In this document: piece by piece, positions 45,001 to 58,910 of the stretch
How the letters are laid out: every line of letters starts with the position of its first letter
How positions within the stretch are numbered: position 1 is the stretch's first letter
Assembly: GCA_030248065.1 (NCBI GenBank)
Contig: JASAMV010003338.1
Coordinates: forward strand, 1 to 64,000
DNA from: Rhynchonema sp. JSB1_4
Taxonomy: Eukaryota > Nematoda > Chromadorea > Monhysterida > Xyalidae
Length of the DNA stretch: 64,000 nt
Reading direction: 5' to 3'
The notes under the pieces: generated by a model
What the model was told of the DNA's origin: nothing
Database searches by the model: none
The model's input: only the letters and a program-made list of their open reading frames with translations
Translations under genes and position numbers: made by a program

Positions 45001-48000
45001 TCCATCCATTTTGTTTCCAATCAATGTCGTGCAAATAAGACTTTAACGCACTGACAACTCTGGTGTCCATCGTTGTGGGAATATGCGGCAAATGTTCGGC
45101 ATCGGGCTGCGGCAATTCATCGATTTTGTCACGGACAAGTGCAAAGTTGATCAATCCTTTTCGCATATCAAAGAACCAATTAGCCGCGCTGGATGTGGAC
45201 GGCACCGACAGTTGCGTGTCCAGCTTGAAAGCCTGTATGTGAACAAGGCACTGTGGAAATTTTAGGGACACGTCTGACTTGCCATGAGTCTGTGACTTTA
45301 TTGCACTGTCACAAACAACTGGCACCTTTTTTATCCGGTAGTTCCGACCCGTTCTCGAAATTATAACAACCAGTGGCTTGTCCGACAGATGTAAATTAGC
45401 AAAAAAAAGAGAAAATGAGATTACGAGAAACGAGAGGTAAGAGGCCTCATTTATATCACAAGTTAAAAACGCATACACCCACCGTCCAACCGGCGTGGTT
45501 GTGTTCGCCCTTGAATTCGACAGCACCGATACGGTATTCAGTTGACACAATCCATCGCACCTCGATCGGACACGGCGTCAGGGGCTGATTTTTTGTCCAA
45601 CGTCTGAACCATGAGATATGCTACATACACTACGTTAGGCAAGAAAAAGACTGAAAAAATAAATTGAAGTCGAACTTTGTTACGAGCCCATCAACAAACA
45701 GCGCCTGTCCCATTTGTGCATAAGGCCAAAGGGTATCGTCATACCTGGGGTTCAAACGAGGATCCCGAGCCCGAAAATTTCAAAGTAAATCCCGATGCCG
45801 GACGCTGATCCCGATCTTGAAACTTTTTCGGATTAGCAGCCTTTTACCATCCGTAAATTCTTTTCGTTACTTTGCACTCATAATTGTTCATTTTTTCATC
45901 TGATGGCATATTTTGACTCAAAAGCATTTATTTTTACATCTGTTTCATTAAGGGCGGACTTAGGTTGAGTACGGAATCCGGAAATATTTCCGGATGAATT
46001 TTGCGGAACACGGAATTAACCTTCAACCAGATTTCACTTCACTGTGTTTTCAAAGGAATGCAAAGCATTTCCGAGTTCTGCGTTTTTCGTATTTCATCCG
46101 GAAACCGTAATCTGGAAATATTTCCGGAAAATGCAGATGCTGTTCCGCATCCGGAAATAGATCAAAGTTTTTGCATGTAAATATTTCCGGATTCCGCGCT
46201 CAACCTAAGTCCGCCCTAACAGAGGACTTACAACTGATGTCGAGTGATAAAATTTGAAAAACAACCACAAAATGTACCAGTGCCAGTGCGAGGGTTTTAC
46301 TCGTCATAATTGCGTGTTTTCAGGAATAAATGTTCAAAATAAGGCTTCACAGTGTTGTATATTCAACCATAAACGTCGTACACAGATGCCCGATACAACA
46401 ACTGGCTTTACCACCCCCCCCCCAATGTAAGGACTTCAAGTTGGGGGCTCTTTTTTGGGTGTTCTTTTTCACTGGGGCCGTTTAGGGGGCTAGGCTTTTG
46501 GTGGGCTCTATTTTATGGACCACGGTTCGGATTAATGAACAATCATCGCGACTAAACAACTCACTTTGATGCACACTGATATAAAAAACTGAATGTGTTG
46601 CGCTCCGAGCGAAAATGTCGAACTTTTGATCGCGTTATTTTGCAATCGGACAATCGGCAGTATTCACCAATCCATCGTTTAATCTCTTCCTTGCTGCCGA
46701 CTCGCACCAACAAATCAACAACTTTGGTACCATCTGCACCGTCAAGTGCTCCTGAAAATCACTGACGACAAGACGGTCAATTCTTTTTCAGGACACAAAA
46801 CAACAATTTAAATGAAATGTTTGACAGAAGATGACTCACTGACAACTCTGGTGTTCATAATACCGGGAACATGCGCCAAATGGGACGGGTCCGGTTTCGG
46901 CAGGTCATCCCACGCGGCCAGTGCCAGTGCGTGATTGATCCGACCACGTCGCATGTTGAAGTATCCGTTATCATCCGGACGTTGCTCATGTGTGGACGAG
47001 CTAGCGCCATTCTCAGTGCCTGATATTCGAGATGACTTTCCTGTTCGTGACACTTTTTTCCGTTTCAACGCGGCATCGGCATCCTCAGTGCTGTCTCGTT
47101 CCAGACAAGTTCGTTTGAAGGACGGACGGTAGTCAGAAGTGTTCGAGTCGCCAGAAGAATCATCATGATCGGCCGCAAGGGCATCGTCCGATAGAAAATC
47201 GCGTAACGCCTGTTCCACACCATCATCATCATCATCACCTTCAATCTTCACCACAATATTGTCCATATCAATGTTGCATTGGTCCACATTTTTGTACCTG
47301 CAACAATGTTCTTGTACTTTAAAAATGATACAATCAGGCGTGAAAGAATTTTTGGGATGATCAACCAAGTAGGACGTGGTCATCCGTCTGCCACCTATGG
47401 CGGGCTGGACGTCACCTCTACGCTGTGCTCGCTATCAACGCCGATGCCGCCGTGTGCTCCATATCGCCGGCCAACGACGTCAACTAACATTTCCCAAACA
47501 ATGGAATCACGTGCAAGCCGCAGCCACGAGTGGCTCCACATTGGACTATTCGCCTACAAGGACAACGTGGGAAGGGGCGATGGTCCTCTTGCGCGGCTGG
47601 CCACCGCAAAAAATATGCACAGTGGACTCACAGATGGACTAACAAACAGTCTGCTTATAGAACTGCCTTTATGTTGCAGACCACAGGGTCTGGTACTATA
47701 CTTGCGTATTTTTCCGCAAGATATATTTTTGAAAAAAAACCGTTTTTTTTCAAATATTTTTCCAGTACTTATGGATACCCATGGTCCAAAAACGCCTATT
47801 TTGGAGAAAATTTCGTCGGGAAATGACCTGAAACAGGCTAAAAATGCACTTGGAGATCACAAAGTGCTAATTTTGAACTGTCAAGTACCGATTTACACTG
47901 GTTTTGACAAAATCCTCTCGCAACCTTGGAAAATATCACGGAAATTTTTGGAAAAAAACCGTTTTTTTTCAAAAATTGCCACTTGGAAAATAAAAACGTA

Positions 48001-48549
48001 TTTTTCCGGGCCTCGGAAAAAAACGGTAGGTACTGCACCGTCCAACGATGACGTGGTTTTATGTCATTTAGTTTCTGTCTGCACATCTGTGTCTGTCTTC
48101 CGTGATCTCGTCCACCTTCTCACGCTCATTCCTGTTTTGGTTTTGCATATATTTTTCAGTTCCGTAAATTCCACTCCGTTTTGTATTAATTTTTGTTTTC
48201 GTAAATTTCACACTCAAGTCTTGTAATTATGCTTCTTCCACATAATTGTCTGCTGTTATTTTTGAGTGGGCGTCGACGCAATAAACCAACCAACCAGGTA
48301 TCGGTGACATCGGTGCACGCGAACACACGGCGACGCGATGGTGGATTGGGTCTGAATGATGTTTGAGTCAAATGCACATCATGGTCAACCGTGTCATAAC
48401 AGCACCCACCTTGCAACATCGTGTTCGTGTCCAACTTTGACGTGCGATTCAATCAACGCCAACGGCAATAACGCAGCGCAGAATTCACACTCGCAATAGA
48501 ACGCTGTGCCGACCTCGGCCAGGCCACAATCACGCAGACGAATGTCCAT
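42082..48549 (-). CDS. zinc-module protein, tandem paralogue 3 (three cassettes)
   Basis: Fifteen exons: 48410-48549, 48295-48351, 46840-47297, 46565-46751, 45483-45603, 45052-45232, 44673-44859, 44274-44397, 43910-44117, 43505-43691, 43244-43391, 42927-43022, 42424-42639, 42251-42328 and 42082-42168, giving 824 codons with no frame error. The N-terminal Cys/His cluster (FYCECEFC) and second exon (ACTDVTDT) match genes 1 and 2. The acidic exon is longer and different (GDDDDDGVEQAL, then RKKVSRTGKSSR). There are three A-B-C cassettes; all C exons keep C-x22-H-x-H. The tail has ERYMEMQK, WRAFYDYVRQGMTKKEMV, LPEYIHYMASIQRKAGK and an acidic end DEDFLESSG. It is the most diverged of the three in cassettes A. 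RIOK3 ends only 352 bp upstream on the same strand. Function unknown. Confidence 0.85.
45951..46217. mobile_element. 267-bp MITE, ends AGGGCGGACTTAGGTTGAG
   Basis: The left end AGGGCGGACTTAGGTTGAG is mirrored exactly by CTCAACCTAAGTCCGCCCT. Inside are several TCCGGAAATATTTCCGG palindromes. It lies in the intron between exons 46565-46751 and 45483-45603 of gene 3. No clear duplication flanks it. Confidence 0.85.
47697..48027. mobile_element. right-damaged copy of the TATACTTGCG MITE
   Basis: The left end TATACTTGCGTATTTTTCCGC and the interior (GGATACCCATGGTCC, AAAACGCCTATTTTGG) match 13970-14353. The right end stops at AAAAAACGGTA without CGCAAGTATA. It lies in intron 2 of zinc-module gene 3. 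Confidence 0.75.
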
Positions 48550-48712
48550 TTATTTCTCAAAACCTGGAAACGCGACAAAGACCATGGGAAGTAAAAGATC
48601 AATGGGCAACCGAAAGAACGCGAAATAGGACAACGATGGATGTTGTCGGGGCAAATTGGGTGACCGCACACGGTGCTCAGCACACAAGCCAACCGGACAT
48701 TGAGCAAACTTT

Positions 48713-48718
48713 TTTATT
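48713..48718 (-). promoter_or_regulatory. candidate poly(A) signal for RIOK3
   Basis: AATAAA on the minus strand, about 185 bp past the RIOK3 stop and upstream of zinc-module gene 3. Confidence 0.4.
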
Positions 48719-48901
48719 CAACACGCTGCCTGCCCAACAGCACATGACACCAAAAGGCACAATAGCAGTCCGCTGGGGAATGATGCAAAGATTGCAGGAA
48801 ACGAGCATAATCAATAACATTGACAATGACATTGGTGGTGGTGCTATAAATATCCGGTCCAAGAAGAGCAACTATCAAAGTGATTTTTCGTCTTCAACTG
48901 A

Positions 48902-51900
48902 TTACGATTGTTTGTCCGCAGTACTGCCAGGCTGCAATATGTCATCACCCGCCGTCACGAATCGACGCGCGAACAACTCGCGTTCTTCCTGTAAAAAAAT
49001 CTGAGTGGCTCAAAGTTGTCATTTTTAATCGACATACATAAGATCAAAGTGGACAGGCACAAAACCAGCTACATAATGTAACCATCTATGGAGGTATGAT
49101 CTGGATCAAGGAATAATCTGCACAGGCAGAGTGCCAGACAAACGACATATTGTCCAGCTGCCAATCAAAATGTTAGCGACAGAGTCACCATAACGAGGCC
49201 AGCCTGTATCTGCGACCTGCAACAACATTTCGGCCAACTCCTCGTCCTGCTCATAGCGCTCCGATTCGATGTGCTTTTTCAGATCGGCGTCCGCCGGATT
49301 CTTCTTGTCATCGCGCAACTCGCGACGTCGATTTTCGGTCAGGAAATCGTCCAGCTGCAATCGACTTGATGACTGGGATTTTAATGATACGAAAAGAACA
49401 AAAAGAAAAGGGTCACATACGTCGGCGACAAAAGTCTCGTCGGAAGGCAGCGTCAGCCCGGTGATTTTATTGAACAATTCCCGCACGCTCGGCAAATCAA
49501 TTAGTCCCTGAATAAGGCATAGTTTAACAAAAAGAGAGTTCATGATGGTTCAACAACAAGAATAGCCAGTAACATAAAACTGCACCTGTTTGCAGAAGAA
49601 CTGTCGAATGTTCATGCAATCCTTTGCGAGAAATATGAGGGCGCGAGGATGGGACAGATCAACCGACTGTGAAACATCGATGAAATGGCATTTGTCTTTG
49701 TGATACAGAATGTTGTATTCGGACAAGTCAGCGTGCACGAGACGACATTGCACGTACATTCGAGTCATGATCTGTAGAAATCGATAAATCGTGTCAAACG
49801 ACATCTGAAGGAATGTCGTATCAAGCTTGATGATCGGTACGGTCCGGTCTTGGTTGTTGCCCTTTGTATCATGAGCATTTAGATACTTTCCGATGGCACT
49901 AATTTCGAGCAGCACAATAGTTGCTGAAAGGCGTACCTTTCAGGCTGGTCAAAAGCACTTTCATGCTTTACTTGGCGTCAGTAAATCTCGAAACATCTTC
50001 AGTGGAACGTCAAACTGGACGTACGATGCCCAAATGTACCAGTCCCACCTTGACACACTGCTCGTACGCATCACTCAGCTGCTCCTCATCCAACCCGGCA
50101 TTCTTCAGTTTCGGCGCCGGTTTTCCGTCCTGTCCGATGAATGACAGCACCAAAACGTGATTCTTCATTTTCACCACCGACGGACACGGGATGCCCGCGC
50201 GGCACATGCTGCACACAAATGAATGGCATAACCACGACAATTATTGTTATGCTATGGGGTGGAACCCAACCGATTCAAATTCAATCGTTCCTTGTCGGCC
50301 CAGAACTTGAGCAATTTTCGCGGATTCCTAAACCGATAGTCATCCTTGACGTAATCGATTCGATTCTTGAACTCACTCAGTGTCGTCTTGAAGATCTTGA
50401 TGGCGCACTCATTCGGCACCTCGACTTCGTTGTCCGGATCCCTGTATTGACAAGGCCGATTTCAGACGCGTGTGACGACCACTGACAGACTTGTGTGCGC
50501 AGCGCAGTGATCTTTGTGAGAATAATATGGCTCGCATCAAACGTGACGAACGCATAAGGTTATGCAGTGGTGTCGTTGGGGGGGGGGGGGGAAGGGGGGG
50601 GGTTACCCCCCCCCTAGTATCCGGTATCCGGTATCTTGATTTTTTCACCCAGGGGTATCCGGTATCCTGACTTTTTGTCCAGGGGTATCCTACCCTAAAA
50701 TTTTCCCGAAAACCGTAAAAATCGCCCATTTTTACCTCTAAAATGCGCAAAATCGCTTGCTGGCGCAAGCATAACCCCAAAATGACCATTTTTTGCGCTT
50801 CCAGCACCAATTTTGCTCAATTTTCCTCTAAAAAATTGACCTTTTTTGAACAACCCCCCCCCTGGGTATCCGAGATTTTTTATTTTGGGGAGCAACCCCC
50901 CCCTGGTATCCGAGATTTTTCATTTTGAGTATCCGGTATCCGAAAATTTTGGATTTTGGGTATCCGGTATCCTGACTTTTTGATTTCCCAACGACACCAC
51001 TGAGGTTATGTGAATTTTATTAATGAAGCATCATTCGATATTTACTGAACTATACCACTAATTTTGACCACTGTACGTTATTCCCCGTAGTGGGCGAACC
51101 ACGTTTACGTCGGTCAGTGTAGTGGCTGGGGGGGGGATGGGGGGGATTCCCCCCCTAAGGAGTAGGTACCTTGCAACCACCCCTTGGGGGGGATGGGGGG
51201 GAAGGGTAGGTACCTTGCAACCACCCCGGAGGGTACCTTGCAACCATCAATTTATGGTTTTTATAGGCAAAAATGGGTGTTTTTCGACCTCAAAACCCCA
51301 AAAATCGCGCGCTCCGCGCGCAAACCTCCATATAATAGGTATTTTAGGCAAATTTTCGGCCAAAATGCAAAAAAGTACCAATTTTTCGGCCAAATTTGCA
51401 GTATAATGCATGCAAAAAACACCCTTTTTTCGGACCTCAGGGGTACCTTGCAACCTTCCGGAGGCTGGGTAGGGGGGTACCTTGCAACCATCTGGATCCA
51501 TCCCCCCCAAGGGTACCTTGCAACCATTTGCCTGCCACTACACTGACGTCGGTCAAAATGTAGTGGCAGCAATGAATATGATACCCCTAATTCAATAAAA
51601 GTCACATACGCCAAGGCAGATCCGATCCGAAAACATTGCCAAGCTTGATTAAGATAATGTTCTAACCGTCTCTGTTTCCAGTGAGCGCCTTGGACGTGCC
51701 CGGTGCATTCTCACTATGTTCTGATGCACCATCTCCTGTCCGTGAAAACAGGACGAAATGGGGCAAACATTTTGCTGCTAGGTAAGCCACAAATACACAG
51801 CAAACTACCTGCATCCAAAGGCGTGCAGCACGGTGGACTCCTTTCCGGTGGCTATCTGTCCGCCAATTGAGTCCAGCAGTCCGCTGTCAACCATTTTGAA

Positions 51901-54714
51901 GAGTATCAATCGTGTCTTGGCGTCCATCGCCAACTCCGATGTCGCTTGGTCCGTTTTGTCACGCACACGCGCCAAACGCTTTTGTTCGGCCGTTGAATGC
52001 GTGCGAAGTGAGTTGAATACCTGTACAAATATCACAGGATTAATCTGAACAAATTTGAGTGGACATTTTGCCTTTGATGTTGACACTGCCGACGCCTGGC
52101 CAATTTCTTCTCGAAACACAATTGAAAGTTACAAATTTTATCAATTTTTCGAAATCACACCGCAAAGACAACCGACATTGTCCCCTTCCCTTCTAATACC
52201 TTACCCTATTCGACAGCTGCACATCCATGCCAGCTGCATCACCGGTCATAAACTCGGGTGGAAACTGCAGCACGCGTCCGGTGTTGCGACGTGCCGATAT
52301 CTCCTGGTCGTGCTTCGACACCACGCGGCCGTCCTGTCTCGTCAGACCGCTCTGACCGAACTTAGGGTCTTTGCGATCTGAAACAAATAGTCGGGTCGCA
52401 TAGATCATCTGTTGGCGTCAACCAAAACATAGTACACAGCACACATAGTTCACAGCGTGCATAAAAACGCGTCCATTCATCAAATGGCTGATTATCAATG
52501 ACAAAAACCAGACCTCAACAAGTATATGCAAATATATAGAACCAGATCTATACATTATTTTCCTTGTTGCACACAACCTGGGGAATATGTGCAGCGCATA
52601 TGCAACGTAAATATTTCGAAAATTACTGGCCCCCTTTATTGTTGAGAAACTTTTGTCAGAAAAAACATAGCTTTCCACCCAAAACAAACTTTTCAAAAAA
52701 TTTGGCACAGACGACTGAGATTTTGCGCTGCGCGCGCGAATTACACAACATTTACCCATGTTTGGAAGAAAATAACAATTTTTGAAAGCCTTTGCTCAGG
52801 TTTTTTTGTATTATCTGGCATATAAAACCTCATTTTAGGTTTTCACTGAAAAATTACTAAGCCCGCTCTTTTTCTCCAAAAAAAATTACTGAGCCCCCTC
52901 TTTTTTCGTCGCACAAAGCCACTGATCCATTGCATATATTATATATTATTATGGGCTTTCGTACATGCAAATATATAGAACAGTGGTGTCGTTGGGGGGG
53001 AAGGGGGGTTACCCCCCTAGTATCCGGTATCTTGATTTTTTCACCCAGGGGTACCCGGTATCCTGACTTTTTGTCCAGGGGTATCCTACCCTAAATTTTT
53101 TTCGAAAACCGTGAAAATCGCCCATTTTTACCTCCAAAACGCTCAAAATCGCTTGCTAGTGCAAGCATAACCCCCAAAATGACCATTTTTTGCACTTTCA
53201 ACACCGATTTTGCTCGATTTTCCTCTTAAAAAATTGACCTTTTTTGAACAACCCCCCTGGGTATCCGAGATTTTTTATTTTAGGGAGCAACCCCCCCTGG
53301 TATCCGAGATTTTTCATTTTGGGTATCCGGTATCCGAAAATTTTGGATTTTGGGTATCCGGTATCCTGACTTTTTGATTTCCCAACGACACCACTGATAT
53401 AGAACCAGATCTATACATTATTTTCCTTGTTGCACACATCCTGAGGAATTATGGGCTCCCGTTGAGGACTGACAAAGACTGTTTCCAGCACGCACTGTAT
53501 TTTTTCGATGTTTCCAATTCGCGCAGATCCTCGTCGTCCGATTCGCTGTCGCTCTCTTCCTCCGGGTGATTCAGGCGATATTTCTCGAATGACACACTTA
53601 CTGAAAAAGTTTGACGGTAAACTTGGTCGTTTTTGCGGTCTGAAAACCATGGGTTTGTTTGCCACTTTAGTACACGTTTGCACCCAAAATTTGAAAATTA
53701 TATTGGGTCGAAACTTATACTTATGTGACATCACAGAATATGTAAAATGTCAAAACAAGTCCGTAAGAATGCTTCCAGAGGCGCCATCACCCAAGCTCGA
53801 TGCAAGTTAGACGACAACAATCTGGTCGAACAAACAAACCGTTGTCTGTGTCTGTCTGTCCGTGAGTTCGTCCACCTTCTCACCCTTTCCTGTCCTGGTT
53901 TTGTGTTTATTTTTCATTCCCGTAACTTGCACACCCTGTTTTGTATTTATTTTCATGTCCGTAGACTCCACACCCGGTCTTGTAATTATGCTTCTTTCAC
54001 AATCTTCTTATTTATGTATTATTGAGTGGGTGTCGACGCTATAAACTAACTAACAAACAAACCGACCCGATTCATTGGCATTCATTTTGCGTTCCCTCAA
54101 GCGCAACATTTCGTCGTATTCCCTATCGAAGTCGCGCTGCAACAACATGGCCAACATCAGGTCGTCGTCACACTCTGAGCCAGCAGCAGCAGACTGGGCC
54201 AGGTCACTGCCATTGCTCGACCATGCAGCCGTTGGTGTGGCGTGTGATGAACTGGCCAGCTGCAAGAACCACACATGGTGATAAATTTGCCTTTGGTGTG
54301 AATTACTTGCCACGATCACGGCCATATAGCAAGTGCAAAAAAAACGACATTTTCAGGATCAATACCTTTGATTAAAATGCCAGAAACGCACAGCAAGACA
54401 CAACAAAGTGGTCATCAGCCAGCAGCCGACGAATTGCAAAATAAACCCCCAACAAGAGTAAGCAAAACGTCGTTCACAATTACTGATTCAAAGGTGACCT
54501 CTACGTCAAACTACGCAACAATAATCACCTGTGCCTGATGTTCGACGGTCACATGTTTGGGCTCATCGACTTTATTCAGTTCCGACACCAATTGTTCGGA
54601 CATTATTTCGGTCAAGCTCGTTGGTGCCATTTGCGTATCGGCCACATTTTTCCAGGGACTCGTTGGCTTGATGACCGATGGCGGTGATTCGACCATGCCC
54701 GCAGCCTTGGACAT
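48902..54714 (-). CDS. RIOK3: RIO-family atypical protein kinase 3
   Basis: RIOK3 is an atypical Ser/Thr kinase linked to pre-40S ribosome maturation and innate signalling in mammals. Eleven exons: 54529-54714, 54067-54259, 53496-53600, 52205-52377, 51809-52020, 50271-50441, 50049-50208, 49586-49771, 49421-49507, 49217-49354 and 48902-48988. They give 565 codons in frame (human 519). N-terminal RIOK3 signatures are LTEIMSEQL, MLAMLLQRDFDREYDEMLR and VSFEKYR with an acidic run. Kinase motifs are the P-loop IATGKEST, CAIKIFKTTLSEFKNR with the ATP-binding Lys, the catalytic HADLSEYN and the metal-binding IDVSQSV. Compared with human, about 10 residues are missing around YRFRNPRK. The last two exons (GLIDLPSVRELF precedes them) are family-poor and less certain. 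Introns 3 and 5 hold three intact MITEs. Confidence 0.93.
50565..51002. mobile_element. hAT-like MITE, word GGTATCCGGTATCC
   Basis: It starts CAGTGGTGTCGTTGGG and ends CCCAACGACACCACTG; AGGTTATG is duplicated exactly (50557-50564 and 51003-51010). GGTATCCGGTATCC and GGTATCCGAGATTTTT words occur at both ends in one orientation. It lies in RIOK3 intron 5 with the next element. Confidence 0.93.
51115..51545. mobile_element. hAT-like MITE, word GGTACCTTGCAACCA, uninterrupted
   Basis: It starts CAGTGTAGTGGCTGGG and ends CTGCCACTACACTG; ACGTCGGT is duplicated exactly (51107-51114 and 51546-51553). It is nearly identical to the split copy at 8968-9931, including the CGCGCGCTCCGCGCGC core, so both are recent. 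RIOK3 intron 5. Confidence 0.94.
52981..53396. mobile_element. hAT-like MITE, word GGTATCCGGTATCC, with adjacent empty site
   Basis: It starts CAGTGGTGTCGTTGGG and ends CCCAACGACACCACTG; ATATAGAA is duplicated exactly (52973-52980 and 53397-53404). The flanking host sequence exists a second time, uninterrupted, at about 52522-52580 with a single ATATAGAA. RIOK3 intron 3. Confidence 0.95.
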
Positions 54715-55831
54715 CTTTGGATGGAATATTGAATGTACGATAATGAAATCGATATCACCTCACCTGCAACAATGAACATATGTAATTCTATCACCTTAGT
54801 ACGTGGTCGTGGAACAAATTCCAAGATTTAAAAAAGACGCAGAAGTAAAATTGTTTTTGGTGCCACCGCCCCTCGTTTCAACACAGTATGACATGCTGCG
54901 ATGTTTCTGCACCCAGATGGTGCAATCGAGAGAAAAATAGAAGACTGCCGGTGCTGGTTTGAGACAGCGCCTGCATGGACAAGCACACACAAAAGCACTG
55001 ACCTTTTTGTGGGCTTGCTGGGCTTCGGCCGTTGCACACCGTTTGTCGGAACCAGCACACAAACAATTCAAGCGGTGAAAGAGAGCGGCTGTGACAAAAT
55101 GCAGAAGCTGGGCACAAAAGACGAAACACAATGCCACAAACATGACATAATCAAATAATAGCAAGCTTTATCAAGCAAGCAGCGCATGACAAAGCGCACT
55201 GCACGGACAGCAACTGTTCCGCGTTTTCCAACACTTGATCTTTTTATTCAACAATCTAAAAAAACCCACCAAATTCTACCAATTCAATGTGTTTCTCATT
55301 CACTCACTCAATCAGTCAGACAATAAGAAAAAACACAGGATTACACAGATCATCCCACAAATATACGTATAGCAATCAAAGATACGAAACGAAAGCAATA
55401 CAATCACACGATTACAGAAGAAATACGAGAACACACATTTGATGCCGCAGCGAGCACAATTCACTCCATACATACGAGAGTTGAAAAACACCGTCAAAAC
55501 CTACAAACAATTTGAAAGCAGGAACAAAAACAAGACAAGATGTAAATGAGCTCGACGTTACACGTATGATCAGTGAAATATTACTAAAACTTTGTCACAT
55601 ATCCGCATGGTTGACGTGACATTCTTTCAGCCACCAAAACCGTTTTCGTTTCAACTGTGTAAATGTTTGTAACAAACGACTGATGCAACAAGTCTTACCG
55701 GTTTGATTACACAACAAGAGAGTGGGGAGCGAAACTTAAAAAGTAATAACAACAAAAACACGACAAGATAAACTTCAAAACATAGAAACCACAATAATTG
55801 AGGAAAGTTAGCGCATTGAAACATCGCTGAT
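54715..55831. other. spacer between Ran and RIOK3, nothing recognised
   Basis: This lies between the Ran stop and the RIOK3 start on the same strand. It should hold the RIOK3 promoter and the Ran 3' UTR. Open frames of 60-120 codons on both strands show no domain, no conserved motif and no splice pattern. No transposon ends were seen. Confidence 0.5.
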
Positions 55832-57532
<1,701 letters not shown>

Positions 57533-57719
57533 ATTGACGCTTTCAATTAATACTTGATTCGCTCGGCGACAGTATTTATACCATCAATCAAAGAATTTTC
57601 AACCAATTGACTGCTGCAACGCAATATTGTTACTTTGTAGCTGTAGGGGTGATTGTGTGCCTCTCTTTCTGATTTGTAATGTTCAATTTGGATCTGAAAA
57701 ATAAAAAGAAAGGGTTGGG

Positions 57720-58046
57720 GTTGGGGGGGGTCACTAACCGCCGCGCCAGGTACACTAACCGCCTCAATTTTTGCTCAAAGGAGGCATTTTTAGGCCCAAA
57801 AATGGGCATTTTTAAGCCTAGAATGGGTGATTTTTAGGTCGATGTTGTCAAAAGTCGCCAAAATGGCATTTTTATGGAGAATTTTTTCCAAGAAGGGCCA
57901 AAAATCGGTCAAATTTCCTACCTCAAAAAGTGACTTTTTCCTGAATTTCGGTCTTCCCCCCTTCTCCCCCAGGGAGGTACACTAACCGCCGTACGGAAAA
58001 AAGGGGTAGGTACACTAATCGCCGCGCCGGACCAGAAACTACACTG
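57720..58046. mobile_element. left-truncated MITE, word GTACACTAACCGCC
   Basis: It has the interior and right end (GGACCAGAAACTACACTG) of the family complete at 59896-60293, but the left CAGTGTAGTTCC end is missing. The GTACACTAACCGCC words are intact on both sides. Confidence 0.75.
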
Positions 58047-58910
58047 GTGCTCAGGTGCATTTATGCATGTTTGTTGTTCGTTCACAGCACATAATACGCC
58101 TCTTATTGACGAATAGACACGAATAAATGCGATTGCAAGGGAAAAAACATCCTTCCAAACCCCGTTTTAGAGGTTTTTGGGGGTATTTCTGGGAACAATT
58201 TTTTCAGGTTCGGGTCAGTGATATACTGTCATAAAAATCGCAAAAATTATGACAAAAATTGGGTTAAAATCTGAGCCAAAAATTCGGGCCGGGCGGGGCC
58301 GGAGATTTGGGGGTTCGGGCCGGGCCGGGCACCTATACTGTCATAAAGAACCGTTTTTTATTTTTCGTGAAAAAAAACGGTTTTTTTCGAAAAAACCCGT
58401 TTTTTTTCAAATATTTTTCCAGTACTTAAGAACGTAATTTCGAAAAAATATAACAATTTCAGTGCAAAATTTGTTCGAAGTGACGAGAGTGTTCTTGAAG
58501 AGTGTTGAAGTCAGTCGAAAACACCTGGTTTACACGCTTTTTGGTCCATTTTGGGACGGTTAACTTTCGTGCTCGAGCCAATTTTTCACTAAAATCGAAA
58601 AACAGCTTTGCATTACAATTTTTTGGCAAAATTGGAATAAAGTACCGATATTTTTTCGATCAAAAACCGAAAAGGCACCCACGGAAAAATAAATGGAAAA
58701 GTATTCGGGTCTCGGAAAAAACGGTTTTTTTCGGAAAAAACGGTTTTTTTTCGGAAAAAACGGTTTTTTTCGCCTGCCAGAGTAGTCAGTGAATTAAAAG
58801 AGCTCCCGGAATAGAGCCCCCCGTAATAGAGCCCCAAAATGGGGTCAGTGAATTAATAGGGCTCCTTCCCTTCTATTTAGGTTTTTACGGTATCCCCCTC
58901 CACCTCCAAC
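58047..58910. repeat. transposon debris: AACGG runs and GGGCCGGGCC
   Basis: No gene seen. 58.06-58.21 kb resembles 22.97-23.11 kb. A short GGGCCGGGCC piece is at ~58.28 kb. From 58.33 to 58.78 kb are AAAAAACGGTTTTTT blocks like the TATACTTGCG family. A poly-C/ACGG piece ends at ~58.89 kb. Confidence 0.6.

Noticed and set aside
47279..48226. 315-codon open frame on the + strand
   Set aside because: It runs antisense to zinc-module gene 3 and through a MITE; no domain, and the opposite strand has consistent exons.
54796..55164. 122-codon minus-strand Cys-rich frame
   Set aside because: No homology that I can recall, no splice context, and two other frames of similar size overlap it.
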